Shown one piece after another: positions 25,387 to 36,399 of a stretch of DNA of 64,000 nucleotides. Origin of the DNA: Paraescarpia echinospica (taxonomy: Eukaryota; Annelida; Polychaeta; Sabellida; Siboglinidae). A program made the translations under genes and the position numbers. The notes under the pieces were generated by a model. The model saw nothing but the letters and a program-made list of their open reading frames with translations, did no database searches and was not told the DNA's origin. Location: contig CM034531.1 of NCBI GenBank assembly GCA_020002185.1, positions 77,116,291 through 77,180,290 of the forward strand, in the 5' to 3' direction. The number at the start of each line of letters is the position of its first letter. Position 1 is the stretch's first letter.

Positions 25387-26440
25387 CTGCAACATACCAT
25401 AAAATCAGAACATACGTTTTACTACCGTTGTCTTTTTGAAGGCTTGACATCTTGGATATCTCGACGTGACACATTGAAATAATATCATGTCTGTGAACGC
25501 AAAATTTACGAATATATTAATATCGTTAAGGTGTGGTTACACCTAATTTACATGGTTAGTGAGAATACATATCGGAGACAATGTTAGAATCTAACCGAAT
25601 CGACCACTAGTCACGAAATGTGGTTTGACAAACAAGCAGTTGATCAAGCATATATATGCTTAGTGGCATTGTTCGGAAAAGGGTGATCGTGTTTTTAGTG
25701 GTCCGTATGATTGTCTGGTCAACGTGACGAAGCACTCATGATAGCGGTCATTACACAATCAAGCAGTATTCAGCAAGACGTTCCCTGCACGTAGTTGTGT
25801 ATATGTCTACCTTCAAGGTTTATAGCGTTATCTCATTAAGTGATTTTGAATTTGCTGGCATAGGCGTCTTGTGCTGTTGAATGTTGGTGGAATCTTACTA
25901 GGTGTGGGCATGTGGGGAAGCATAGTAAATACGGTTAGAATAGCATATATATGTGAACAAACAACAGATGGTTATTGTTAAAAGATACCCTTGGCATGCA
26001 ATTTCACCAATTTAGATATATGAGAAAGGATTAGTTTTAAAAAGCGGGGAAAACACTTATTAAAATAGTTGTGCATTTTGCAACGAGTCAACAACAAGCT
26101 GGAACCAAATCACTCAGACACGACTTGGCTAGAGAAGAAACGCACTGCGCATAAAGTGCATTTTCTAACCACTTCAAGCGTATAGCTGAAACTGCAATAT
26201 GGCTGCGTATGAAACAAATTTAACTTATGACAAGTTAAGTAGTGCGATACTCTCGGAACTGAGAATGTATAGTTAAAACTGTCTACTGCCAATGCAATAT
26301 CTGTTTTAACATAACAATCACATTTGTTTAGCAACAAATGAACATGTATTGGATAAGGGCAATAGACGTGATGACGTCATTATTGTCTATCTACCTGACC
26401 TGTATCTAAATCAAGGTGATACAGACATCACGACTAACAT
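25387..26440. other. intergenic, no supported gene
   Basis: No domain or RNA gene recognised. The stretch lies between the micro-exon of gene C and the plus-strand half-domain relic. Confidence 0.4.
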
Positions 26441-26443
26441 TAA

Positions 26444-26563
26444 CTCGAGTGCGACGTTCTCCTCACTGACACCCTTGCCCTCTTGACTGAATGTTACAGG
26501 AAGTGTCGTCACGAGCTTGTCGAGTGCATCGACCAGTGTGTGTCGTTTAAAGTATGGTGCTGA
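26444..26563 (+). pseudogene. plus-strand half-domain relic of the double-CxxxC peptide family
   Basis: A short plus-strand frame reads LEC, thirteen residues, then CYRKCRHELVECIDQC, a short tail and TGA. Its spacing C-x13-C-x3-C-x6-C-x3-C is exactly that of cysteines 4 to 8 in genes D and G. RHELV-C also matches pseudogene E, and the Tyr-Arg-Lys/charged pattern resembles D and G. The first three cysteines and the signal peptide are absent; an in-frame stop lies at 26441-26443. This is the only member on the opposite strand, so it is an inverted, truncated duplicate. An unseen upstream exon is a less likely alternative. Confidence 0.6.
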
Positions 26564-27690
26564 CTCGAACGGAGGCAGCGCGAACTAACGATGTTCATCA
26601 TAGCAAATAAAGTAATAATAATTTAAACTATTCTATCAAGATGTCAAGTACGCAGCCGTAGAATTTTCCATCATACAGAAATTTTATATATTTAACATTA
26701 TTTATACCTATTTAATGTGCTTCATCTGAACTTTTCTGTAGTTAATTCAATTGGGATTACATTCGTGCAAATTTCACTATTAATTCCGCAGTAATTCTTG
26801 AAAGCAGATTTACACTCCAGATAGGTTACATTGATTGAATGTTGAATACAGGAAATATCGGACATGTCGTTGCGTGTGAAAGTTTTTGTTTTTATGCACA
26901 GGATGTCAATCGTATAAAAAGACATTTTGTAGATGGCAATCGTAAGGATTTGTTTATTATGACATAATATTATTTTTTATATGACGAAATATTTTGTATG
27001 GTGTTTATAATAACATAATAATTATATCACAAACACACATACAAATACCACATAATTGAGTTATATGTATACACAGTGCCGTGAAATACGATGGCAATTG
27101 AAAGAATTAATTATAATATTTTGTATCACATTTAGCAACATGAATTCGATCGTGTTTGATATACTATTAATAATAATGCCTGCCCTCTGATCATTTGTAT
27201 TTGTTTATGTTACACGGAGTTGTATTTGGAGAAATATATGCATATAATATGCCACGCACGATGCTGTTGGTGTCAGCCCCATCTGGTTCATGTTGTGTTT
27301 GGACATGCTGTTTCCTGTTCTTGTTCGGTTGACACTGTCACAAGGCAAATAGCTAAGACCTAACAGCAAGACGAAGTACAACCTTTCCAAATCTTCCGTT
27401 GATCACCAGTGACTGAATATAGTGACTCAATGTGTGGTTGTATATTGGACCTTGCAACTATCTGTGAACACATAGAGTGTTCTTACATTGTCGGGAATAT
27501 TCTTTGTCATCTATTATTAATTGACAGGGTCCATTTTCGAACATTCACAGTTTTTTTACATCAGTGCAGTTTAGATAATAAGATCCTAGCTAAGTTAGTC
27601 CACGACACGTGTTTTCCATTTCCCTGCGTGCGATATTTTACTTCTTCTGGCATAGACACCAGGTAGAAGTGTCCAACGGCTCATATTGTT
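26564..27690. other. intergenic, no supported gene
   Basis: Very AT-rich around 26940-27200; no coding or RNA feature recognised. Confidence 0.45.
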
Positions 27691-27699
27691 TCTTTAAAA

Positions 27700-27865
27700 A
27701 GACACATGCAACCTAGGGTGAATAAAATTGCCCAAGTTTCGACCCGGCGGCCAATATCGGTACCGAACCACCGAATGGTCGGCACCTGGACTCGCACCCC
27801 GGTTCCTTCGATCGATGGTCCAGCACTCTAAAGGCTCGGCCACTGAGCCCCACTCTGCCTTATAT
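27700..27865 (-). repeat. tRNA-derived SINE
   Basis: On the minus strand GGGGCTCAGTGGCCGAGCC (A-box region), TTTAGAGTGCTGGACC and GGGGTGCGAGTCCAGGTG (B box GGTGCGAGTCC) give a clear tRNA-like promoter head. A short unrelated body reaches about 27700. No acceptor stem pairing is evident, so it is a SINE rather than a tRNA gene. Confidence 0.6.
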
Positions 27866-28749
27866 AATGAGACTTCGCTCACACATCGCGTGTCTTTGAT
27901 CACGTACACACTTCACTTTTGCCTGTCTTAGCATAATGTGTTCCAAACACAAACAACCATATTTGCCTCGAGTTAAACACACCACTTGTAGGTACGCGGG
28001 GAAATGACGTGTTCTGTTTAAAGTCAAAAGAGACACGTTTGGCATCCTCCCTTTATCTTTCTACTTGTGACTTGTTCAACTTATGTAGAATGCACTAGCC
28101 TTCTGCTAGTGGGGCCGTTACTTAATATCCGATTTCTTCTTAGCAGCTGTAATTTGTTCAGCTTCTATTTTGGCAAGAATAGTATTTTCATTCGACGCTC
28201 CTCCCATGTGCGCTGTAGATGCAGCCAACGTCGATCCCTACAGCCGTCATCTCGGATCTCTAAGGAATATCCAACCCTATAATTCAAAACAAGCCCAAAT
28301 CCAGGAGTTGGGTCCGTCTTGTATTCAACACAGTCAACGACCAATGCATTGAAAGTACTTGGAGGATGGAGTTGGGTCCAATTTGTATTACATCAGGTCA
28401 TAGCTAAAAACCAGGAAATATGGAGTCATGCTTTATAAAAAGGATGACTTAAGGCCAGAAGAGGATATATGAATAAGTTATAGATAGGATGTTTCCGATA
28501 CATTGCGGGGGGTTCGTGGAGTTTGGAATGGCAAAGCAGGCTTGGTGTACATGGCAATATGTTAGGCCTTACGTTTGCAGCGTTCTCAAAAACTAAATAA
28601 CGTCTCGTCATGCCCACATGTGCTGCAGTAGCCAGTATGCGCGAAAGTAAACAAGATGTTATGATTGTGTTGGAGGAAATTATTAATATGTCCATTGTAC
28701 AGTATGTTGCAATTATTTAACGCACTTGGCGTACGCTGTCAAACAATTA

Positions 28750-28961
28750 GTAATTGTAAGAGGATGGCGATCAACGCACTAGTTGAGCAGATGTGTGAAG
28801 AAGAGGGCGTGGGATTCATAGATTTATGGGGGTACTTTGTTGGGAAAGAAGATATGTACATGAGAGATGGCCTCCATCTAAGTGGAAAGGGGGCAGCAGT
28901 ATTCTCAGAGAATCTGCTGCGATCTGTTGACTGTGGGACAGGTTGCATATATTTAAACTAA
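28750..28961 (+). pseudogene. SGNH/GDSL hydrolase-like domain of the LINE
   Basis: The segment MCEEEGVGFIDLWGYF followed by MRDGLHLSGKGAAVF contains the D-G-x-H-L block of SGNH hydrolases (catalytic Asp-His pair), a domain found in some CR1/Rex-type LINE proteins. The N-terminal GDS block is degraded upstream. It stops at 28961, before the endonuclease part. Confidence 0.6.
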
Positions 28962-29125
28962 ATTCGCACGGGGGACTCGCAGAGAAGCCTGAAACTGGAG
29001 GCATAGATAAACACAGCAAACATAATTCAGCAAAGAACAGTCAGGAAAACTGTTCTGAAGCTGGATAAAAATGTGTTTGTTTAAATGCAAGGAATATAGT
29101 AAACAAAAGGAATGAACTAAACATT

Positions 29126-29821
29126 ATGGTAGAAGATATTGACCCTCACATAATAGGTATAACCGAATCATGGGCAACCACAGATATATCAGATACCGAA
29201 TTGGGACTGACAGGATATGTCACGTCTAGGAAAGATAGAATAGGAAAAAGGGGAGGTGGAGTTATTTTATATATTAAAGAATCTATCCAGGCTTATGAAA
29301 TAAAATTAGACAGAGAAGCAGATTACGAAGAAGCTGTTTAGTGTAACATAGTTACAGGAAACTCAACGTTAACGGTTGGAATAGTTTATCGAAGTCCAAA
29401 CATAAGCATAGAAGAGAATGAAAAAATACTTAACGCTACAAGGGAAGTAAGCAAACGGGACTGTGTTATTATGGGGGATTTTAACCATGGGCATATAAAA
29501 TGGAAATCTCTACAGAATATGGGTAGTGAGGACCACAAGGTTTTAGTACAAGATAGTTTCCTTTCTCAACATGTGCTAGAACCAACCAGGGGAGAGAATG
29601 TGTTATACATAGTTTTGTACTCACAGAATAAATTAGTTGACAATGTCAGGATATGTGAGCCACTGGGGAATAGTGATCACAACCAGATACATTTTACCAT
29701 CAAAGTAAAATCAGAAATGAATAGTAAAAAGCAGTACAGGAGAAATTTCCACAAAGGAAAATATAAGGACATAAGGAAATATTTAGCAAAGATAGACTGG
29801 AATAACACACTGAAGAATTAG
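29126..29821 (+). pseudogene. LINE endonuclease domain, broken
   Basis: Two frames carry GITESWATTD (Glu motif), GKRGGGVILYIKE, MGDFNHGHIKW (GDFN) and EPLGNSDHNQIHF (SDH) in the correct order. A TAG at about 29339 and a frame change near 29340-29470 separate them. These are remnants of the apurinic-type endonuclease. Confidence 0.75.
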
Positions 29822-30497
29822 ACAGCAACATAATGCTGGAATATCTTAAAGAGTGAAATTGAATGCATCATCGTCAAATTTGTTCCCTTAAAAAAACACG
29901 GGAAACGGTCCAAAAAGAAACACTTATTGAAAGAAGCCATTAGAAAATTAAGTATAAACAAATGATGTGAAAGTCATATAGACGTACTGGAAATGACGAA
30001 GACTACAACATTTATAAAGAAGCACTAAACCAAGCTACAGCTGAAATTAGAAATTCAAAGAGAAGTTATGAACATAAATTAGCTTGTAATATAAAACATG
30101 ACAACAAGAGTTTTTATGCGGAAGTTCGAAGCAAACAGAAAGTTCAGGATAAGATCGGTCCTCTACAAGATAGTGCTGGAAATATAATATCAGAAGGATT
30201 CTTAATGGCAGAAGACCTGAATGAGTATTTTAGTTCAGTGTTTACCAGAGAAGACACTAGTTCACTGCCAGTACCAGAGGCTAAGTTCAAGGGGCAGAAT
30301 CAGACTATTTAAGACAGTTAATTGTAACCTCAGAAATGGTAGCAAAAAAATTATGGCTATGACGGATAATAAATCACCTAGAGTGGATGGTATTCCACCC
30401 AAACTACTATTGGAAATTGTAGAACAAATTAGCATACCGCTTGCAACAGTTTTCAACTTGTCATTACAAGAGGGAGTAGTTCCTTTAGAATGGAAAG

Positions 30498-31186
30498 GTG
30501 CAAACATTATACCGTTATTTAAAAAAAATTTCGAGAAACAAGTCAAATAATTATAGACCAGTTAGTTTAACATCGGTGATTTGTAAATTATTAGAAAGAC
30601 TAATTAAAGATCACATGGTGGATTCTCTTGTTAAACATAACTTGATAAACCCATATCAACATGGGTTTCTGAAAGCGAGGTCATGCTTAACAAATATGTT
30701 ATGTTTTTTGGAAGATATCACTAAGTGGGTAGATGATGGATCACCAGTAGATATCATCTACTTAGATTTTCAAAAAGCTTTCGACAAAGCGCCACATCAA
30801 AGATTACTGCTTAAACTAAAGGCCCATCGCATAGGAAATGGTATAATTAACTGGATAGAAAAATGGCTGATTGACAGAAGACAACGGGTTGTTGTTGAGG
30901 GGGAGGCTTCAAACTGGAAATCAGTTTTGATTGGGGTTCCACAGGTATCAGTACTGGGACCTATATTATTCTTAATATATATAAACGATTGGACGATGAT
31001 ATAGCTAGCAAGGTGTTGAAATTTGCAAATGATACAAAAGTGTTTAGAAGGATTAAAAGTGATGGAGATAGACAGTATTTACAAGATGATCTTGACAGGT
31101 TGATCAAATGGTCTGAAAAGTGGCAAATGTTGTTCAATTTTGGGAAATGTAAATGCTTCACACTGGACATGGGAACGAATATGTAG
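30498..31186 (+). pseudogene. LINE reverse transcriptase domain with mutated active site
   Basis: Motifs NNYRPVSLTSVICKLLERLI, PYQHGFLKARSCLTNML, IIYLDFQKAFDKAPHQRLL and IGVPQVSVLGPILFLIYIND are followed, after a frame change near 31000, by SKVLKFANDTKVFR. The catalytic FADD is FAND (Asp to Asn) and the usual PQGS is PQVS. Both changes would inactivate or impair the enzyme. Confidence 0.8.
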
Positions 31187-32285
31187 AATATACAATGGGG
31201 GGAACTGTACTAAGTACTACTGTAAAAGAAAAAAGACTTAGGGCTGACCATTAGTGCTGACATGAAGGTTTCAGAGCAGTGTGGAATTTCAGCTTCAAAA
31301 GGAAATCAAATCCTTGGATTTATTAGGCGAAAAATAGCATATAAAGAAAAAGAACTAATAGTACCGCTGTACAAAACAACAGTTAGTATTCATTTAGAAT
31401 ATTGTATACAAGCGTGGAGGCCATACCGCAAGAAGGACATAGATATGTTAGAAAGAGTACAGAGGAGAGCGACTAACATGATACCAAAACTGAGGGATCT
31501 TAATTATGAAAAACGCCTAAAAGAATGTGGTTTAACAACACTAGAGACCAGGAGATTGAGAGGAGATCAGATAGAAGTGTTTAAAATATTGAATGGTTAT
31601 GAAAATATTGATAGAAATATGTTTTTTTTCAGTTAAGAAAGATAGAAAGACTAGAGGACATGAAGTTACATTAGTAAAGGAACAGTGTAGATTAGACGTA
31701 AGAAAGTTCTCATTTTCACAAAGGACTGTGAATGAATGGAACAGATTATCTGATGATTGTGTGGATGCTAGTAGTGTGAATATGTTTAAAAATAAAATCG
31801 ACACATACCTCAGAAGGGCTGGATATATGTAGATAAAAGTGTTGGACTCTCGATAAGCCAAAGGGCTTCCTTGTCCACCTGCCATCTACAGTTAATTCTC
31901 TGGCTGGCAATCTTGTTAAATCTTGTTAAATATAATTCAACGTCCCAAAAGCTAACCAGATACCTATGTATATGACAGCCAACAATAAGTTTTCTTAAAT
32001 ATTTTCTGAGATACTGAGAGATTACCATAATGTATGAATAATATATCAGCACTGACAGTTGTATTCTGAATAAAGACTTTTTTTACAAGAAAATTGTACA
32101 AATCAGTTAACAAATGTAAAGATAAAACACTTTTATTGAATGTTCTGTATTGTGGAAATGAGAAAAACAAGATGGCGTGTATATGGCTGTGTTGTTGCTA
32201 TGTTGTTGGCAGTTCCGTTGTACTTAGTCAATTCGTAACAACTAGCCGAGAGATCGTGTTGCGGTTCGTGCTATCCCCACTCGTG

Positions 32286-32983
32286 TCACCACCAATCTTC
32301 CCACCACGGCTTACAGTCGACTTTGCAATCGACAATTTCGAAATGACACTTCTGGCGACAACGAATGATGTCGTCGGTGATCTCAGTGAGGACAAAATCG
32401 CATTCCTTTAGACACGAATCTCCAAAAACCGCGTCGCATTTCTTCCTGCAGGTCAATATCTTGTCGTCTGCGTCGCCGTCGCCATGACAACGCAATACCA
32501 TAGCAACAAGCAGCAGCAACGCGGCTACCTGAAATATGGACAATAATACGCCCTCAATTTTTAGTTACAGTTAGGGGAGACATCGACCTGGGTTGTTGTG
32601 TTAGCATGATGATAATATCACGTGTGACTGAATACGTGGCAGTCTATCACTAGATAGGCTTAGGCGATTCTTTAATAGTTTCCGGTCCAGCATTTAATAC
32701 TTTTGGTGAAACGGAGAATGATCAAGTAAGAACACGGGGTTTCCACGTGTCAAGTAATATGCTGCATTTTCTACCATCCTCGTCATTTATTAATAGTACC
32801 GTTTTAATCAATCATATAATATGAATTAAATACATGTTTAGGTCGTTGTGCACATTTAGCTCAGCGGAATAACGATTCGATTGTGTAGCAATCTTAACTT
32901 CAGAGACGGTACTCTTGTGACATAGTTTAATAACAGGAAACGCTGAAGTACTTACAACGATTTTCATGTTGAAACAAGGAGTG
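32286..32983 (-). CDS. secreted double-CxxxC cysteine-rich peptide, gene D
   Basis: The micro-exon (coding 32956-32967) encodes M-K-I-V and ends at GTAAGT. The main exon (32286-32528) follows a TTTCAG acceptor and ends in a stop, giving 84 residues. A leucine-rich signal (AALLLLVAMVLRCHG) precedes an acidic DGDADD stretch, then eight cysteines spaced x3-x7-x3-x13-x3-x6-x3 and a tryptophan-rich C-terminus (KPWWEDWW). It shares the 13-residue loop and WW tail with gene G, so D, E, F, G and H form a second subfamily. The intron is short (about 430 bp). A possible 5' UTR acceptor lies at 32984-32985. Function unknown. Confidence 0.83.
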
Positions 32984-33059
32984 CTGATACCAATTGTGTT
33001 TCAGTCTATCCTATAAATGTAGACAACGTAAGTATATATATATATGTATATGGACACAT

Positions 33060-33088
33060 CCACATCTACACACACACACGCACGCACG

Positions 33089-33142
<54 letters not shown>
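33060..33142. repeat. (CA)n microsatellite
   Basis: A mixed CA/GCACGC tract runs into an uninterrupted CA tract of about 50 bases. Confidence 0.95.
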
Positions 33143-34025
33143 CTTATCAAGTAATCATATCCGATTTTGCATTAATGCATATGCCAATTGTTAGTTTTTG
33201 TCTTGTAAACAGTGCACGAGCTAGACAGGAGATATAAAAAGATATGTCAATGTGCATGTATATGCATGTACGTACCCCGTCGTGCCAGCAAATAAACTGT
33301 GCTTCCGTGGATCTGTGTTGACTCTTGTACGTATATCGGGCAGTACGGGACCTAAGTACTACACATCTGAAGTGGGTCGTACAGTAGAAAATGCTGCAGT
33401 TCTATTTAACATTTCTCTCGAGTGTTTACAAGTTAACGTAGACAATTTCTGCATAACTGCCGATTACACTCGTGTTGATGGAGATGTCGAAGTCCAAAGG
33501 TTAATAATTAAACATTCAGCCGTTAACACGATTGGTTTCGATTTGTTAATGTTAATAAACGTTATGCAGTGTTATTTGCGTACTATTTATGGAAAGATAT
33601 ATACAATACGTATGGTAAAAACACGGTTTATCGAATAGTAGAAACCTTGATTTACCGGTACAAAATAAATAAGTGTTTTATATTGCCACCTTATTAAATA
33701 TCTGTTTTTGTCTAGGACCTGAACTTCCAACAGCGCCTGTTTACACAGTCCATAGACGGACAATCTGTTGGAATCAGTGTCCTAAACGGGGCTTTTATCA
33801 TTGGAGCAAGGGATCGTTTCGTTAAAACAAAACGGGTATATATATTTCTAGAAAAAAACCGACATTGTAGTTCCCTTAAAAATACGACAAATTGTGCAAA
33901 ATATGTAAGTTTCTTAAGGCTACATTCAACGAAACGTTTCGTAAAAATAACAGTGGCAACATATGACATTATTTTCTTAAAACGATTCTTGACTCCAAGA
34001 GGCATGTTAATGCAAAAGACGCAAA
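33143..34025. other. no supported gene; left flank of the inverted-repeat element
   Basis: An open plus-strand frame (33252-33638) and a minus-strand one (33712-34005) show no recognisable motifs. The stretch ends with CACATT at 34026-34031, the left copy of the target-site duplication. Confidence 0.4.
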
Positions 34026-34101
34026 CACATTAGTAGTAAAGGAGGTTAAGTACCGCGCGCAACTGGAGTCGGAGTGAAGCAAAAGCAAAGTACCCGGATG
34101 T

Positions 34102-34120
34102 AGGTCAAGGTCAAAGGTCA
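34102..34120 (+). promoter_or_regulatory. composite nuclear-receptor half-site cluster
   Basis: AGGTCAAGGTCAAAGGTCA contains three perfect AGGTCA half-sites: two adjacent and a third one base later (a perfect DR1). It also contains TCAAGGTCA, the extended half-site bound by ERR/SF-1-type receptors. A partial AGGTCA recurs at about 34139. The motif match is direct; binding is inferred. It is mirrored at 43978-43996. Confidence 0.55.
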
Positions 34121-34154
34121 ATACCAAGTACCCGGATGTAGGTCAGGTCACGTG

Positions 34155-34884
34155 GCGCCCCCTACCGGAATTTTTCGGAACTAGAATGGCACGCCACCTA
34201 GCGGATTTTTTCGGAACTAAAATATTCCCGCCAAAAATATAACCGCGCCCCCTGTCGGATAGTTGGCGAACTAATTATTTCCCGACAAAACCGAAATAGC
34301 GCCCCCTGGCGGATAGTTGGTGAACTAAAATTATTTCCCGCCAAAACTATGGAAGCGCCCCCTGACGGATAGTTGGTGAATTAAAATAGCTCCCCCTGGC
34401 GGATAGTTGGTGAACTAATTATTTCCCGCCAAAACTAGAACAGCGCCCCCTGACGGATAGTTGGTGAAACCAAAGTAGCGCCCCTGGCGGATAGTTGGTG
34501 AACTGAAATATTTCCCGCCAAAACTAGATAGCGCCACCTAGCGGAATTTTTCGTTACTAAAATATTTCCCGCCAAAACTTGAAAAGCGCCCCTGTCGGAT
34601 AGCTGGTGAACTAAAATATTTCCCGCCAAAACTAGATATCGCCACCTAGCGGAATTTTTCGGGACTAATTATGCAAGTGGTGCCATCTGATGGACAAGTT
34701 ATGAACTATATGTTCGAGTACTGCAAATATTCGTGTCTCTTGCACGCTTGCGTGCAATAGAGCCCCCTGACGGGTACATCACGAACTACAAACATCATCC
34801 CCTAGTGGCCAAGTGAGCGAACCACATATGAGTACTGCAAATATTCGTGTCTCTTGTTTTTTCTCGTTCATAAACACCTGGTGG
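34155..34884 (-). promoter_or_regulatory. array of CTCF-like and E2F-like motifs, left arm
   Basis: About 13 degenerate repeats of 45-60 bp carry a CTCF-like core, read on the minus strand as CCGCCAGGGGGCGC or CCGCTAGGTGGCGC. Six have the exact core AGG(G/T)GGCGC (starts at 34155, 34245, 34299, 34355, 34443, 34531); the others differ by one or two bases. Between them, TTTCCCGCC, a perfect E2F-type TTTSSCGC site, occurs at 34334, 34422, 34511, 34565 and 34619. All CTCF-like cores point the same way. The array lies 0.3-0.9 kb upstream of the TATA box at 35052, a promoter-proximal position. Confidence 0.6.
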
Positions 34885-35050
34885 ATATATAATCATCAAC
34901 TGATAGCACCCCTGTTAGATAAGTGGTGAACTAAATAACTACTCAACAGTCCGCGCTTGTGTACATTCTACTCAGCAGTCCGTGCTTTTGAATTTTCTAC
35001 AATCCGTGATCTTTCGGCACGCCCACGTGACTTTTCGGCACATTCTCTAA

Positions 35051-35059
35051 CTATATAAG
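35051..35059 (+). promoter_or_regulatory. TATA box of the left-arm gene
   Basis: CTATATAAG lies about 70 bases upstream of the first ATG (35121), a spacing compatible with a transcription start near 35080. It is mirrored at about 43039-43047. Confidence 0.55.
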
Positions 35060-35120
35060 CGCGGTGTTTTATCAATCGGATCGTCATTCCTATCACGACG
35101 ACAGCACGCCTAACATCATC

Positions 35121-36133
35121 ATGTTGAAGACACCCTACTACCGACCTCGCAATGTAGCGGAATCGAGCAATGAGGACGAGCCAACGAACAGACCCATCAT
35201 GCCGGTGACCAACCACCCTGTCGGGCCATCGGAACCAGACGTAGTGGACGTCCCAACTCTAGAATCAACGGTAAGCGTCGACCCTCCTATCAAGGTCAAA
35301 GGTCTCCTTAGCGATAGAGTACGCCAGCACACTCCCTTCTACATCGGGTGCAGGTACTGCAAGAAGGGTATGATTGTCGACGACAGGGGACATTTGCAAT
35401 GCGAACGACACGGTTATGTGGCCTCTGACATGTATATCATGGTTCAAACGGTTGCGACTGATGAGGAGGTCCTGCCACCAGCAAGATCATTACCACCATC
35501 GCTGAGACCCTTCACCTGCCTGGACTGTGGGGGATCATTCACACGGAAATATAATTCCAAGCAACACGTCACCAGCGGATGTTGTGCACGTCGGAAGAGG
35601 ACGGCCGATGAAGCCAAGTTGTATACGTCAGTGGTGAGTCATACTTTGTATTGTTTTACTATGTACTTTCACCATCGTCGCCCCTGCGTATGTTTACCTC
35701 TGCTAAAATGGCATCCCTGTATATGTTTACTTCCGTTAAAATGGCGTCGTTATCACCGTACTCTAGCAACGGTGTACTATTTCCATTCATTCTTTAATAT
35801 TGTTTTAATATTATTGAAATATTCTTGCAGAACTACATTGATGGCCCGCTACCACCAAAGCGTCAACGAATGGTCTCTGTGTCGACAGAGACGATTAACG
35901 ACAACGGGACATCATCGATACCAACTTCCGTTCCTGACGACGTCACAACTACCCATGCTGTCAATATCACAACTTCTACCCAGCCTGCCAACGTCACAAC
36001 TTCTGCTCCTGACTTTACTGGTCCGAACTTTACCATTGATTTCCCTGTAATCGAAATGAAGAAGACGCTGGCACGACACATAGCATGTAACATCTTTGAA
36101 CTCTCAAGCGACAATGTCGTGGTTGCAAGATAG
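35121..36133 (+). CDS. zinc-finger-like protein of the inverted-repeat element, left copy
   Basis: Two exons are supported: 35121-35633, ending TCAGTG|GTGAGT, and 35831-36133, following TTCTTGCAG. Both junctions are phase 0, giving 271 residues. The first ATG downstream of the TATA box is at 35121. The N-terminal third is disordered and Pro/Glu-rich. A first metal-binding-like block has CRYCKKG...LQCERHG (CxxC plus C and H). A second, FTCLDCGGSFTRKYNSKQH followed by CC, has CxxC-x12-H and resembles a C2HC/C2H2 finger. A basic PPKRQR patch, suggestive of nuclear localisation, follows at the start of exon 2, then a Thr/Val-rich linker. It is probably a DNA-binding or regulatory protein of the element. 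No specific family is recognised. Confidence 0.65.
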
Positions 36134-36399
36134 ACCATCCTAGTCAATGTCATCACGATTGTATGTTATCTGATGACATTCAAATTTGCATGCACTTTGA
36201 CGAGGCTGTGGAGACCATTAATTCAACCGCAGTGGTGAAAGACTGTTTGAGTGTTTTGTTAGACGCAGGTGTGAAGCTATCCGATGTGACAGTCGAACAG
36301 TTGTGTAATATCAATACATGGTTGCAAGAATCTGTTTCGAAACAGTGGCGAAACACTACGAAACATATGGTTCTGGCAGTAATGGAGGGTGACCTGTAA
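36115..36399 (+). CDS. overlapping -1 frame with CxxC...HxxxC motif, left copy
   Basis: In the frame one base back from the end of the preceding gene, TGT at 36115 starts CRGCKIDHPSQCHHDC, a CxxC...H-x3-C pattern with a PSQ core. The frame then continues with a helical-looking domain (FDEAVETINSTAVVKDCL, VTVEQLCNINTWLQE) to a stop at 36397-36399. A stop at 36097 means it cannot start far upstream. The likely routes are ribosomal frameshifting or an alternative splice joining it to the preceding protein, initiation at the ATG at 36163, or decay by a single-base indel. Both arms share the arrangement. Confidence 0.5.
   Translation, partial: CRGCKIDHPSQCHHDCMLSDDIQICMHFDEAVETINSTAVVKDCLSVLLDAGVKLSDVTVEQLCNINTWLQESVSKQWRNTTKHMVLAVMEGDL

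Larger units (their letters stand above)
28690..31935 (+). mobile_element. CR1-like LINE with SGNH-type domain, inactivated
   Basis: Plus-strand frames in order: an SGNH/GDSL hydrolase-like end (to 28961), endonuclease (29126-29821), linker, reverse transcriptase (30498-31186) and C-terminal segment (31262-31832). Frame breaks separate nearly every block, and the active site reads FANDTKVF instead of FADDTKVF, so it is dead. The 3' end carries a direct repeat of a ten-base unit (AATCTTGTTA) near 31910-31935. A second copy of the same family ends the window on the minus strand (63539-64000). Confidence 0.8.

Noticed and set aside
32094..32411. Plus-strand frame opposite gene D
   Set aside because: It is the shadow of the gene D main exon; similar shadows lie opposite genes F and G.
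33252..33638. 128-codon plus-strand frame
   Set aside because: No domain, start context or splice support; composition looks like chance in AT-rich DNA.
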